Below the pieces are notes generated by a model. It saw only the letters and a program-made list of their open reading frames with translations, made no database searches and was not told where the DNA came from. From Larix kaempferi (lineage: Eukaryota; Streptophyta; Pinopsida; Pinales; Pinaceae), in the NCBI GenBank assembly GCA_027924585.1, contig BSBM01000636.1, positions 6,464,001 through 6,528,000 of the forward strand: DNA of 64,000 nt, written 5' to 3'. The position numbers and the translations under genes are program-made. Of the stretch, positions 1 through 13,500 are shown in pieces. The stretch's first letter is position 1. Every line of letters starts with the position of its first letter.

Positions 1-90
1 CATTTTCCCAAATCGATTTCCCCAGTAACCATTTTAACCATTTTTTATCCTTAAAAAATCAATTGTGAAAGAATAAAATGCATGTGTTGA

Positions 91-118
91 AATACTGAGA
101 GGGGGGTGAATCAGTATT
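91..118. repeat. Short inverted repeat around a G-rich loop
   Basis: AATACTGA (91-98) and TCAGTATT (111-118) are reverse complements and flank a G-rich loop. Downstream sequence (about 150-470) has the look of retrotransposon-derived DNA rather than coding sequence. I associate such G-rich 'ctgagag...gtgaatcag' blocks with dispersed plant repeats, but cannot name the family. Confidence 0.45.
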
Positions 119-529
119 TTCCAATCATAAAAAATTTTAATCAAGAGCAAGTTGATAATCACCAATCATAACAGCATATCATTAACATTCATGAAAAATA
201 ACAAGATGCACAGTACACAATATTTTTACGTGGAAACCCAAGTCCTGGGGGTAAAACCACGGAAGCCTTTTATGATAAAATTTGACCCAGCAACAACTGG
301 GGTTACAAATTTAATACAACTTCTCCAGCTACAACTGGAAGGGGCTACAACCCCTACGCTTCGTCAGCTGCAACTAGCGAGCTGCTACAACAGCTCAGCT
401 CACAAAATTGTGAGCCATAACACCACCCTACCGCCCTTGAGAAGAAGAAGACTGGACCTGTGGACCTCTCAAAACCAATCACTGAACTTGCTGCTGATAA
501 CCACTGCTCTCTTATCACTGCCAAGTCAT

Positions 530-1110
530 CGCTGTGTACTGATAAGTCATTTTACTGCCATACATTCACACATTACTGTTTTACAACCACTCTATACTTC
601 ACTGTTCATACACCGCTGTATGTATCACTGTACATATACTTGTACACTCATTGTACATACATCACTTGTACACTTATTGTACATACATCCCTGTATATAT
701 TGTTCATCACTACATACTGTTCACACACTTGCATACTTACCGTACATGCAGATATCTGTACTTGTACTGTTTACTCAATCACTGTATGCACTTACTCATT
801 GCATGCACTGTAATTTTACTCAACCACTGTTTATTGGAGAGCATCATCATACCATAGTATTCATGTTCTTCATAGGGTATAGGAATCAAAGGAATGCATG
901 GACTTACTACACCACTGTATTCACTGTATATCTACTTCTTTGTTTGTGTCACTTAGTAGTGCAAGTCAACACTCATAAACATCATCATTATATCAATATC
1001 ATGGTGTATACAAGGGATCAACAAAACATCATCAACATCATATCACAATTACTGTAGATACAAGCATACTACTGTATACACTATACACCACTGTACTTAC
1101 TTCACTGGTT
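530..1110. repeat. Degenerate ACTGTA/TGTACA-rich low-complexity tract
   Basis: The tract is built from endlessly varied short units such as cactgtat, tgtacat and catcactgta, with no fixed period. Long open frames cross it on the plus strand, but their translations are made of the same biased Y/T/H/C/L residues and resemble no protein. I read it as degenerate simple repeat, not as a gene. Confidence 0.6.
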
Positions 1111-4100
1111 GTGTATACTCCATTGATCCATGACTGTAATAAATCCAAAATGAAGTGTTACTGCTGCAATCTTTGTATGCCTGTTAGTGCTATTGCGGTC
1201 AGCATATGTTGTCTTATAGGGAAGTCAAAGAATGTTCACTCCTATGCTGAGGTAGACCTCGGATGCTGGGCAACAATGACCATTATATTCCACCAAATTG
1301 TGATAAACCCTACTTTCAAATTCGGACTGTTTCATGTATGAAAAATTAGGGCTTTCTTCTTCTCTGCAATCCGACTGTATAGACTGAGTAGAATAGGTCT
1401 TGTTTTCTTCAAAAATTCGTGAGCTGATAAAGACCCCAAGCAAGACAATTAGGTCTGCAAAAAAAAAGAAAGGAAAATAGACTGCTGTTCCGAATTGTAT
1501 CTCTGCTGCTGCCATAGAAAATCACTGCTGCAAGTTTCGGGACAGTTACATATGCTTGAAGAAAGGTGACTGTGTAAATGTTGTAGATGATGTTAAAACA
1601 ATGTCAAACTTGGGACTGTTTGTGTTGATTAAACCCCAAAGGAAATCAGATGTGGAAGCTCAGTTCTGTCCTGAAACAAGTTTGTGAAAAAAAAGGCAGC
1701 ACTAACATCAACCAAATCAATTGTTGAACACCCTAAACTCAGACTGTTCAAGCATATAAAACATTATTGTGGCTGCTCCTGAAATTTCAGACTCCTTCCT
1801 GACTGTGGCTTCCTCAGAATAATGATCACCCAAAATTTCAGAGTTAAAAATCAGACTTCAGAAATGTCTGCCTGCTGCTGCCTCAGAGACACCCGAATTT
1901 TTACCTCAACCCAGCGAAAAAATTCAGAGCTGCCTCCCAATTTGTTCACCTCAAAATGAGGTCGTGAGCCCTCCATTTATACACATTTTTCACTAATTTT
2001 ATGGAGCCGACCTGTCATTAAAAGAATTTTTATTTTTAATTTAAAATTTAATTTAATTTTGTTTGGTCGGCTGACCCAAAAGATGAGGTACTTCAACTTT
2101 AAAAATTCATATTTCATCAACCATGAGGAACCACATGACGTGCCACCTACCATTGGAAATGGCATGACGAGGGCTATCATCTTATGATGGGCTTATTTGC
2201 AAATACATGGTCCTTCATTCTTAAAATCTTCAATTTATACAGGACGCCAAAGACCCCACACATAATGGTGTCAAAGATCATGCCACAAACTACAAGAGTT
2301 GCAAGGACTTCTTCAAAGTCTTCTTCAACCTATAAAAGCATCTCTACGAGATCCACAAACATCTCAAGCCATCTAACCATAAGGAGGACCATAAATCATC
2401 ATCAACAAGCTACCAAGTGTGTGGGTTCAAGACCCAAGCCTTGTGGGCTTAAGGACCAACTTGTGGGTCCAAGCACTTCTTCAATGCTTCTTCATAAAGC
2501 AAGAGGCTTCATGGGCTTCTTCAAGGGCAACCCAACAAAGTCAAAGGGTAAATAGGGCTTTGTAATTGTCTCAAGGCCTCCAAGGGCTTCAAGCTTGGGC
2601 TTGGACAACCACAAAAGGACTCCTTAGACTCCAACAACACAAAAGACTCTCAGGGGCTCCACAAGGGGCACCAAGACACCACAAGCCCTCACCAGGGCAC
2701 TGTTGGCATCAATGACAAAACTTTATCAACAGCATGTACCTCACTTCCTGGTGCACCAGGCCCAAAACTGACTGCACCAAAATGTCTATGAGCATGGTAA
2801 TATGGTACTAACAAGTGTTTGGACCCCATACTCCCTCTATAGCACCCTAGGTGAACCAAATAAAAATCCAATTGTGTTGTCAGGCCATTTTATAATGGCA
2901 AATCTGCAGTAAAGTGACAATATGAGTGAAATCTTGTCTGGAAGTTCTTGTAACTGAAATCTGAGTGTACAAATGGACTCAGAAGGTCCAAATGTACTAG
3001 AGATGAGTACCCGTACACCCTGTGGCTACCCGTATAATCATCTGTAGTCTCAACCATGCCGAGACAAATAAAAATAATGGTCTGTAAATAATAATAATCA
3101 TAAAAAAATCATCAAACCATCATGTGAAACCTGCGTCAACTGCATGGAACCATCAAATGGGCATCATAGGACCATAAATCATCATCCTCGAACATAATTG
3201 GTCCAACTCATCTCAGATCCTATGGTTGACTTGGTCAAACTGGGTTTGACCAGGTCAAGACTGATCAAAATATGACTCGGGCTTAAAATGCGTAAAGCTG
3301 CAAGTGCAAATGGATAAGGTATGCTCTTTTAATCATTCTAATAGAAAGACTTAAAGTATAAAGTAGCATTTCACTAGTGGTTAAGCAATAATAACATCAA
3401 ATATAAATTAAAATAATCAATTACTCAAAACAAAACCTCAAGAATATACTCATTTCATGGCCGTGATCATTTTGCTAGAATTGGATGAGAGTGAAAAATC
3501 CAAGGCTAGGATAAGGGGATGACTTTACTGAATCAAGACTATGATACTTTGGATAAGGGGAAAAGAAATACACACTTAAGCATATGCTGGATAATATACA
3601 CACAGGGAATGGCAGTGTCTCACAAATGGAATGAGTTGTTTTGAGAAGTGCTTATTCAACCTTGGCAAATGTCTACAGCTCACATCCAAGATGAAACAGC
3701 TTTGTGAGTATCTTTACTAGAACCATCGTAACTAGGTGCACAGCTAACCATAACTTGAGGTTCTAGGGGACACTTAGAATTAGTTGTCCCTTACTCCATC
3801 TCACATCCCAACCCATAGGATCCGTGAGGAATTTAATCATTACATAATATCATGGCCATCAGTCTTTAGATTTATCATATATTTAAACCATTGTTTTTTT
3901 AGGCCTTATGACCCTTTGGATTTCTTGTGTGCTTATAAGCACAACTAATTGCAACTTTTATCCAGGGTATTTTCCATTTCATTTCATTCAATTTCATAGC
4001 CCTCTTTCATTTTGCTAAGAAGCACAGTTTTAATTTATTTCCATGGGCTTGCACAAGAGATATAACAATAGTTCATTCATGCATGTAATGATGGTAGTAC

Positions 4101-5220
4101 AATTTGCTTCAAGTTTAGCCAACACAACTCAGGCAACTAGGGGGATTATCCACAATCAGACCAAACATCGGGGCAACCGACTAGAGAGGTCAAGGCATCA
4201 AATCCAAGTCAACCTAAGCTCAGGAACCAACACCAGCGAGTTCTCCTGGCCCAGAAGGATCAAGGCTTCGGTAAGTTCTTTTTCCAACTCAGAGCCGAGA
4301 CACAAAACAACAGTGATGCTATCCAACAGAGGCAAAAGTGGGGAGGTCCTCCATATCACAGGATGAGGTGTAATTCAAGGTAAAACCAAGGATGGAAGAG
4401 AATGGATGGATGGGGAAAGTTGAGAGGTGGTGCCAAAACTAGCAAGCCATAAATGGTGGGAATGATCACGTCCATTCTACTAAAGAGAGTGAAACCAATG
4501 AGTATAAACAAGAACTTCATATTCCGAATAATTAGACCATTTAGATAATCATTGAAACAACCATGTCCATATAACATATATATATACCGCCATATCATGA
4601 CCACTAGATACCAAGTCAAGCTACTAAAATGAGCAAAAGAGCAAAGCAATCATAACCAATGCACATCCATATACTTGCTGGGTCATATACCTATACATAC
4701 CATCTGGACCATTCACTGTCATTGGAACACTGCTGCTGTACACATCTGGGCATTATCATATTGCTCTGTATGGAAGAAAATGGCTACATCGGTCATCAAA
4801 TCTGAGGTCATGAGGCTCAGTCATGGCATAAGGTTGTACTGTCTGCTCTGGGGCTGTATGAAAATATGAGTGATCCGGGAATAGATGCTCATCAACTGCC
4901 GATTTCAAGCATCTCAATGTAAAGGACTGGCTGAGAAAAATACTGGAATCTGATCTGAAGATATGGTAGCCCCGGCTACTATAAATGTGATAACAATTTC
5001 CCCGAGAGAAATTTTGTGTTCTTTGTGTTGTTGTGCTTGTCTTTCTTTCAGTGATCCTATTGTTTAATGTTATTATGATAAACAAAGTAAAAACTTAGCA
5101 TGCAATCATAGCAGGCCTGAAAGAGAACATTGTGCAATTGTTGCCTAGGGTTTCCATTTCCGGAAACTAGTCATCTTGGAATTTTCGCTATAAATCACTT
5201 TTGGCGAAGGTTCAAGCTCT
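1111..5220. other. Non-coding, repeat-like stretch without recognised genes
   Basis: I found no convincing protein or RNA gene here. Between about 2,400 and 2,700 there are irregular repeats of short motifs such as caagggc and cttgggc, which make the GC content locally higher. The rest is AT-rich DNA. The missing 3' exons of the receptor-kinase gene would lie in this direction on the minus strand, and I looked for LRR, malectin or kinase motifs without success. Confidence 0.5.
1971..1981 (-). promoter_or_regulatory. TATA-like box, possibly of a retroelement LTR
   Basis: On the minus strand this reads TATAAATGGAG, followed by a transcribed-looking leader. Its position inside an unassigned repetitive block (about 1.1-2.2 kb) suggests an LTR promoter remnant on the minus strand. 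No second LTR was found in the window to confirm this. Confidence 0.25.
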
Positions 5221-5225
5221 GAAAC

Positions 5226-5376
5226 TCGGACTACTGTTAAAGACTCTAGTAATTTCTACAAGAAGACAAGGAACATTATGGAGGAAGCAAAAGTAATCCA
5301 ACTATGAGGATTAGAGATAGAACAAGAGGACTTCTTATGAAGGAAGACTCATCGGAAAACTTAATTTTGAATCTGC
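5226..5376 (+). repeat. Dispersed partial copy of the 235-bp repeat unit
   Basis: About 150 bp here match the second part of the tandem unit at 5,951-6,975 with only scattered substitutions; the match starts at cggactactgt and ends at gaatctgc. Both flanks differ from the array. The simplest history is that a segment like this was copied to about 6,036 and then amplified together with its new left neighbour. Confidence 0.8.
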
Positions 5377-5950
5377 GCATACTCACTAATTCTTCTTTTC
5401 TCCAATATCTGTGTGCAGAGAAACCTCCTGACTTACAAAAAATCTCTTTGACATTTAACTTTTATCTTCTAGGCGTGCTGATGTGGTAATTTCCATGGCT
5501 ATAACTTTCTCCAGGACTGATCTTGTAAACATCCCCAATGGAAAAATAATAACATGAAACTAGGACTCTTCCTGTAATTCCTTCGACTCCTACTATGTGA
5601 CTAATCAATTAGACACATTCTTATACAATAAGTACCATTTTAGTCAAGTCTCAATATTCCAAGGAAATCTAAATTTGGACAATGCTCCTTGAGAAACCCA
5701 GTCAAGTAGTGCTAGTAAGCCCAATTATCTCATGCTTTCTTTGAAATCTTCTATACAAATATTATTATAGAAATTGGCATTGTTAGAATGCTTCAATGTC
5801 CCATTTAGTTAGAATTATAAATAGAGGAATGTAAAAATTTAATTGAAGTTTTGTTTTCAATAGAGTAGAGTAGATATTTATTATTATAGATAAAGGGGGG
5901 GAGGGGGTGCAACATTAGGACTTCCCAGGAGGTACTACTCTAGCACAAGC

Positions 5951-6975
5951 ACGCTTAACTACAGAGTTCAACTATCCTATCAATGCCAAGTGCCAACAGT
6001 TTACTATACAAAAGTTTCTAAATAGCCAAGGCATTCGGACTACTGTCAAAGACTACAGTAATTTCTACAAGAAGACAGGGAACATTATGGACGAAGCAAA
6101 AGTAATCCAACTATGAGGATCAGAGATAGAACAAGAGGACTTCTTATGAAGGAAGACTCATCGGAAAACTTAATTTTGAATCTGCACGCTTAACTACAGA
6201 GTTCAACTATCCTATCAATGCCAAGTGCCGACAATTTACTATACAAAAGTTTCTAAATAGCCAAGGTATTCGGACTGCCGTCAAAGACTCCAGTAATTTC
6301 TACAAGAAGACAAGGAACATTATGGAGGAAGCAAAAGTAATCCAACTCTGAGGATCAGAGATAGAACAAGAGGACTTCTTATGAAGGAAGACTCATCACA
6401 AAACTTAATTTTGAATCTGCATGCTTAACTACAGAGTTCAACTATCCTATCAATGCCAAGTGCCAACAATTTACTATACAAAAGTTTCTAAATACCCAAG
6501 GCATTCGGACTACTGTCAAAGACTCCAGTAATTTCTACAAGAAGACGAGGAACATTATGGAGGAAGCAAAAGTAATCCAACTATGAGGATCAGAGATAGA
6601 ACAGGAGGACTTCTTATGAAGGAAGACTCATCGGAATACTTAATTTTGAATCTGCACGCTTAACTACAGAGTTCAACTATCCTATCAATGCCAAGTGCCA
6701 ACAATTTACTATACAAAAGTTTCTAAATACCCAAGGCATTCGGACTACTGTCAAAGACTCCAGTAATTTCTACAAGAAGACATCGAACATTATGGAGGAA
6801 GCAAAAGTAATCCAACTATGAGGATCGGAGATAGAACAAGAGGACTTCTTATGAAGGAAGAATCATCGGAAAACTTAATTTTGAATCTGCACGCTTAACT
6901 ACAGAGTAAAACTATCCTATCAATGCCAAGTGCCAACAATTTACTATACAAAAGTTTCTAAATACCCAAGGCATT
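5951..6975 (+). repeat. Tandem array, exact 235-bp period, about 4.4 copies
   Basis: Landmarks recur at a constant spacing of 235 bp. The string acgcttaact (atgcttaact in one copy) starts at 5951, 6186, 6421, 6656 and 6891, and cggact starts at 6036, 6271, 6506 and 6741. Copies differ by a few substitutions and by no indels that change the period. The array ends in a partial unit whose right edge (gcattc) runs into unrelated sequence. No protein is encoded; all frames have stops. It lies just downstream of the last identified exon of the minus-strand receptor gene, within its transcribed direction if the gene continues. Confidence 0.9.
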
Positions 6976-7231
6976 CCAGAATAGGGATTATCTCCTGCAA
7001 GCCTCTTGCCTATGTCTGCTTATGTTGCAACAATGGTTACAACACTAACTCGGGGCATTTTGCATGTCGCTAAAAATGAACATTAAGTTGGATGAAACCT
7101 GACACCATGCACAGAGACAAATAAATGATGGTATCCAGGTTGACTAGTATATACATGAACCAGCATATTCATATACATTAAAAAATTCAAATAATATAGG
7201 TAACTCAACTACACAATGCAAAGATACATAC

Positions 7232-7540
7232 AGGTCAATGAGGTTCTTCAAACTTCCAATGAAATCTGGTATTCTTCCTGTAAATTCATTAGCAGAAGCC
7301 CATCTGCATCCCAAAACCAAAGAAACATTATCCAAACACACTCATCTTACTACATGTTGCAGAACAATTTTCCAATATGTGGAACTCATTTTGTGATCTT
7401 TATACCAAAAAAAGTAAAGAAAGAACAACTGACTAATACTGTCCAGAATAATAGGAACCAAAACTCACAGATGTTGCAAATTTTGTAGCTTTACAAAAGT
7501 GGATGGAATCTCTCCACTTACTCCTGTGGTACTCATGTAC
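7232..7540 (-). CDS. Receptor-kinase exons 7-8: LRR5 and LRR6
   Basis: Exon 7 (7469-7540) encodes STTGVSGEIPSTFVKLQNL and exon 8 (7232-7303) SANEFTGRIPDFIGSLKNL. Both are 72 nt with AG before and GT after (GTGAGT and GTATGT donors) and the same phase as exons 3-6. In LRR-VIII receptors these are the two repeats that directly follow the repeat type seen in exon 6, so the exons complete the series rather than starting a new gene. No exon 9 (usually a GPIPSSF-type repeat) was found between 7,231 and 1. Confidence 0.85.
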
Positions 7541-10500
7541 CTGTTTGATAGAAATAGAGAGCAAAACTTCAGCTTCAGAATATCTGGAATGATTTCTAAG
7601 GTTCTATCTAATGAGAAACACAAGGCATAATTTGTATAAATTTTGCTTCCCACAACTCACAAGCATCTAACAATAGAAAACTAGGAATTTGTTGGCAAGT
7701 CACTGATTATTTATGAACCAAAGGTAGGCCATTGAAGCAACATATCTTTGACAATATAATCAAGTGACATACTTTACCAGTAATCGAGTGATATTCATTA
7801 AAACTTTTCATATCTTTTTAAATTCATTAAATGGATGCCTCATTACATATAATAGAGTTGCATTTCTTATGTCTTTGAGAGTGGACAAGAAATATTTATT
7901 TTTCCATTCGTTGGATCGAGTCATTTATATCCCATATTAATACAGAATTTTACAGTAAACATATGAGCAACAACTTTAGGGCTTTACATATCAGAGTTCA
8001 AGCATTAAATAAACATACTTATATAATGTTGGACTACTTCCAAAAAATCTAAATTTGCTACCACCCAAATCTTGTACACATGTGATTTATATTTGGATTC
8101 TATGCATTGGTGTTTTATTACATGCATACAGTTATGAATTTCTTCCTATTGTGTTTGTCTTTTAAGGTGCCTCAATAAGGAAAAACCCAAAACAATGCAA
8201 AGAAGGTGAACTAGATGAAAGTATACCTCGCGACTCCACAACACATCTCCGTTGGTGAACCCATATCGAGACTCCACTAGGGAATTTCAAATTAATGAAG
8301 CGCAAAGAACGCAAATGTATACCTCTCTTGTATTCAAACCTTAAAAAAGTTAACCCAAGCTCCAAAAGTTAAACGAGGGTAGAGAATTAAATGAGGCTGA
8401 TGAAGAGTTGGAATCATCATCCAAGTATGAGGGTGACTTCGAATATGATTATGGCTAAGTCACCTGACACGAGGACACGGAAATACTAGTGTCTGACACG
8501 GACACAATGACCCTTGAAATCAGGACACAGAGGACATGTTATATATATATATATATATTAAAAATATAGACATATAGATCCAATTTGTTTTAGAAACTAG
8601 AACATTTACAAATATTCAATAGAAATTAGAATCAATACACATTACACATTCACAAATCACAATGAGACACATAGATGAATCATGATAGGCGATAGCTCAA
8701 GATGTCGAAACCATATTTCTCATTAAGTCATCAAAATCAAAATGTATCACATAGATGTCGGAATGCCACTGACAAATAGTTAATACAAAAAGGGGTAGAT
8801 CAAGATGGAAGAATCTTCTCTGTCAATAGTCCTCCTCCATGCCTAAATCAACAAACTCATCACTGCCCTCTTCTCCATCCTCCTCCTACTCCTCATCTCT
8901 GCCCATCTGACGTGCATCTATTGGTGTGGAGGATGACCCCTTCAAAGGATCACCATCAAAAAAAGTGACCGGATCTAGCACTGGATCATTAAGATCCATG
9001 TTGGCTAATGCCAACTCAGTTCTGTTGTCCAAACCCATATCATCAGGAAAGGCATCCCACATCTTTGTCTTTCCCTTCACCCACTGCCCCCTCTTCCTGT
9101 AAATAAGACAAAGGTTGGAGTGCACATACACCATTGTCTCTACCCTGGATTGCTCAAGCCTGCTCTTCTTCAAACTGTGCAAGTTCCCATATGTGCTCCA
9201 ATTCCTCTCACAACAAGAGCATGAAGTAACTCGAGAGATGACCCTCAAGGCTAACTTCTGTAAAATAGGTCATGTTGCCCCATGAGTTTCCCACCAAACA
9301 TAGGGTTTCTTAACCACCCTGTCTCTGAACAAATCATAGCCTCCAAATCTCCCATTGGCAGTGGAAAACTCTACAAATCCCTCCTCCACCTCATCAAGTA
9401 AGTCTCTATCTTGAAATAGCCGTCTAAATGCTATCTTCCTCCCCTGTGAAATCTCTCCATCCATCTGAGGAAGGACTCTATGTGAGGGCCCCGACCCACC
9501 ATTGAGCCATTCATGACTGTATAACTTGGGGTTCAATGAGTAGGCCAAGCAATGCAAAGGTGTGCAATTATTATCCCACCTGGAGATGAGAATATATTGT
9601 ATGGTAGACCATAAGTTCTCTGCCGATGCCTCATACTCGGCACACTCATTCTCCATAACAATGGTCCTCATGGACTCAATCATGGAATCCCACCCCTCAT
9701 AAACATCTGCTAGGATGGGTTGGTCCATGTCTGCAAACCGCAACAAAGAAATGACCGGCTCCATGATCTTAATGGTAAGATCTACCCTCTCCCACCAACC
9801 ATCATCTAACAATGTGTCCTTTACCTTTTTTGAAGCAATCTGATTTGTTTTTCTCCAAAAATACCAAAACTATGAAATAACCATGGACCCAAGAGCGGTT
9901 TTGACCTCCCTCAACCTCATGAGTATGATGAATGAGGAATCAAACCGAGTATCTGCAATATTCAACAATGAAAGGTGTGTGTACTCTTTGTAGATTGTGA
10001 GGGCATTGGTTTGGTTTTGTACAAAGTTATAGATATGGTGTGCATCATCAATAAGGTTGCCAATCCATGTCACATCTGAAGCAATAGATTTCAGTGCTAA
10101 ATTCAAAGAATGAACAATGCAAGGTGTCCAAAATACCTATAAGAGCAATAAAAGCAAGTATAAATGAGTCTAGACTCTACAACTAACAGCTCAAATGATA
10201 AATCTATAAAATGACCTTTCCCCTAGGGCCTAGATGAATCTTGTGCTAAATTCAAAGAATGAGCAAATTAGCAATGCAAGGTGTCCAAAATGAAAATACC
10301 TGTGGATATTTAGCTTCCACAATCATGCCAGCAGCCTTGCAAACAGGTGCATTGTCCGTGATGATTTGTACACAAGAATCAACACCTACTTCTTCAATGA
10401 CTTTGATGAACAACTCACCCATATACTATGCATCCTTGTATTTCCCAAGAGCATCCACCGCTTTCAAGAATACCAGTCCATTTTGGGAAGACACCATGAA

Positions 10501-13500
10501 ATTGATGAGTGGATGGCGTGCTACATCCTCCCATCCATCAGAAACAATATAGACACCAGATGAGGGCCATGTTGATCTAATTAGCTCAAGAATTTTATCC
10601 ACTTCCTTATTTGCCTTAACCAACAATGTGGTTCTAAGCTTTTTTGAACCAGGAGGCACATAACCAATTGGAGCTCGTTCAATTAGACTTCGAGTCTTCT
10701 ACACATCTCAATAAACAATGGTGACCGTGCAACACTGAATGAAATGAAGTTGAGGTAGAAAAATAATGCAATGGTAAGGTCCACCTCTTCTCGCGCTTCT
10801 TGTTGGAAAATCCTATCCATTGGACCACTTGTAGTTGGCCTCTTTCTTGTTGGATGAGTATCAACCTCACTCCTATATCTGCTAGGTGGAGGCCTAGTGT
10901 TAGAGGGTTTCCTCAAGAATGGAAGAGGATCCTCATTCTTTTGTGTCTTGCTTGCTGCTGCCACCTTCCCTAAGCAAACATGATCCTCTCTTTCCATCTC
11001 CCTCCTTTGGGTAACACTCATTGCTTTACATGAAGAAATCCCACAAGGAAGGGCCAAAAAATGGCCCTTAACCCGGTAATATGTGCTCTTGAACTCATTC
11101 TTGCAAGAATTGCAACTCCAACTCACATTGCCTCCCCCACCAATCTTTGCTCTAGGCCCTTCTTTCCTTGTAACATACTTCCACAAAGGGTATTCTATCT
11201 CTTGGGCTTGTTGTCTTGCTAAAACAAGGTTAAATTGAGCATGAGCTCCGCTAGCAGCATATGGAGCACTAGCAAGAGTAGAAGAGCTTGTGCTTGTAGG
11301 AGGAAGAGGAGGGGAGACACTAGATGGGGCATTTATCCCTTTACTTTGCCCTTTAGCTGTTGCCCTAGCTCATTGAGAGATTCTTCTTCTTGCTTGATGG
11401 TGAGATTGAATCCTCCCAATTAAATCCACCCTCAAAGGCACTTGGAAAGACTTGGAAATCCTTCAAACCCGCTTCACTTGCAAATACAAGCACTCTTGGC
11501 CCTCTCTCTTCAAAAGAAAATGACAAAATGAATGAGAAAAAGCGGGTTTTAACCCCCCGCGGGCCTCCTTTCTGCCTTTTATGTATTCTAGAATCAGGAC
11601 ACGGTCTGCACAGTTCGGGACACGATGCAAACACATGTCCAACACATGTTTGGTCATGTCCTAATTTAGGACACGACTAAAATGCATGTCAGACATGTGT
11701 TTGGGGCATGATCAAAACACATGTTTGCATCGTGTCCTTGTCTGACACGATGACATGGGAGACGTGGAGGGTTTTGGACGTGTCTGGTTTCATAGGATTA
11801 TGGGTTTGAATTTGAATATCTAGAATGTTATGATACCCATGATTTTCCTCATAAGTCTAAGGTTGAACCTTCTAAATTAGTTGTCCAAGTTTCCTTCAGC
11901 GAGTTGGTGAGTAAAGTTGAATCTATATATCAACCCCAGCTAAGTCATTGTGGAAAATATAGATGGTCCAAGACTCCAATGATCTTCTTGATTTCTCAAA
12001 AATAGTTGGATTTCCAAATGAAGTCCTTGATGGAGCATATGAGAGATTACCTATTTTTAGAGGGGATAATGAGGAATCTACTAGTGAGCACCTCAATTGA
12101 TTCTAGGTGGTCATATGGGGATTTGGTGTAAAACATGAAGATGTTTGTATGAAATTATTTGCTGCTACTTTAAATGGGAAATCCCATGATTAGTATCTAA
12201 ATATAAGAACTAGAAGTATCACGAGGTACAGTCCTTTCGAGCAAAAGTTCTTAGATAACTAGGGGAAAACCATTGATAAATCCTTAGAAGGTAAATCATG
12301 TGATGATTATGTTGTTGAAAATCATTTTGATGAGGATAGTTGGGATGTTAATGATAAAATGGCTAATAATCTACCTTTTTACTTGGATGGAGTCTCTACC
12401 CACGCAATTGTGCAAGTATCCCTAGGTTAGTTTATGAATGACCCTTCAATAAATGGGAATTTCACAGAGTATCTTTGGAACAATCATTCAAAACCTCAAT
12501 CAGAAATCGAAAGAGATATTCATTAGATCATCTTAAATACTCCGTCGTCTCTTTCTGGAGAAGGCATAGATGATAACTTCTATATGACCCACAGGTGGGA
12601 ATCCACTGATCACCATCAAGAGCCCCATGATCAATCTTTACGTGATTCCTCAGAAGAAACAAATGTAGCTGAGGATTCCATTTGGGATCCCATCAAAGAA
12701 AATTTAGAAGAGCTTAGCCCATCCTTAGATGAGCTTAACAAAAAATCCAGTGAAGATCAATCACATGATGATGATATGGTTGTGGATTAGCTCCCCTTCA
12801 AATTCCAAAACTCAAACAAAGAGATACAAAAAATAAATAAATACAAATTACCTCATAAGCTATGCAATATTCATCCACACATAATGATGCTCGACATCAG
12901 AGATTTGCCTCCAAAGATTTTAATTTTTCCAAATGATAATACAATACGATACAAACTAGAGTAGCCCTTCGGTCCTTTGACCGTGAGAAAAGAAGGAGAG
13001 AATGGCTACTTTTATAGCCAAAGAGGTTGCATTTCCCAAGGAGAGCGCCCCTTCCAAGTGTCAGTAGAGTCTGAGTTGCAAAGGAGTGATCAAAGTGTGA
13101 ACTGGGAGCACCAATGAGTGATTTGAGGGATTCTTTGAGCATAGAGATGCGCCCCCCCCTCAAAATTGGACACCTCATGACCAAGAATGCACCACCCCTC
13201 TCTTGGAGAATGCGCCCTCTTCATGGATGAACTTTCAATCACGAATATAATCACAAGCTTGGCTCTCAATCTGACTTGGATTTGATTGCCAATCTATTTT
13301 GTCACCACTCCACCTGACTGAAACATGTCCTAGACATGTTTCCAAAAATCAAGGGGGCTGATTTTTTCCTTTATTTTCTATTTTTTTGCAATTTTATTCA
13401 CTTTTTTGAGAGAAATGACATTAAGTTATTAAAAATTAATAATTTCACTCTCAAAGTGGGTTTAGGGGTATCATGGGTTCTCCGGGTTAGAAAACAAGAA

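Larger units (their letters stand above)
8455..11795 (-). mobile_element. hAT DNA transposon, complete ends
   Basis: The element is 3,341 bp. Its ends are imperfect terminal inverted repeats: CTAAGTCACCTGACACG on the left and CTATGAAACCAGACACG on the right (read inward), matching at 13 of 17 positions. Perfect 8-bp duplications GATTATGG flank it. Subterminal regions are full of GGACACG/CGTGTCC motifs, probably transposase binding sites (8,460-8,540; 11,590-11,790). Inside lies a decayed transposase on the minus strand. It inserted into a gag reading frame. Confidence 0.92.

Noticed and set aside
152-1057. A 301-residue open frame on the plus strand
   Set aside because: Its composition is dominated by residues encoded by the ACTGTA/TGTACA simple repeat; there is no domain and no similarity to known proteins.
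5885-5908. G-rich run as a G-quadruplex or telomere-like motif
   Set aside because: Only two G runs are present; this is insufficient for a stable intramolecular quadruplex and there is no telomeric repeat.
6900-7000. Possible ninth LRR exon on the minus strand (RLAGDNPYSGMP-like)
   Set aside because: The resemblance is short, the required phase gives an immediate stop after the only good AG acceptor, and the sequence runs into the 235-bp array.
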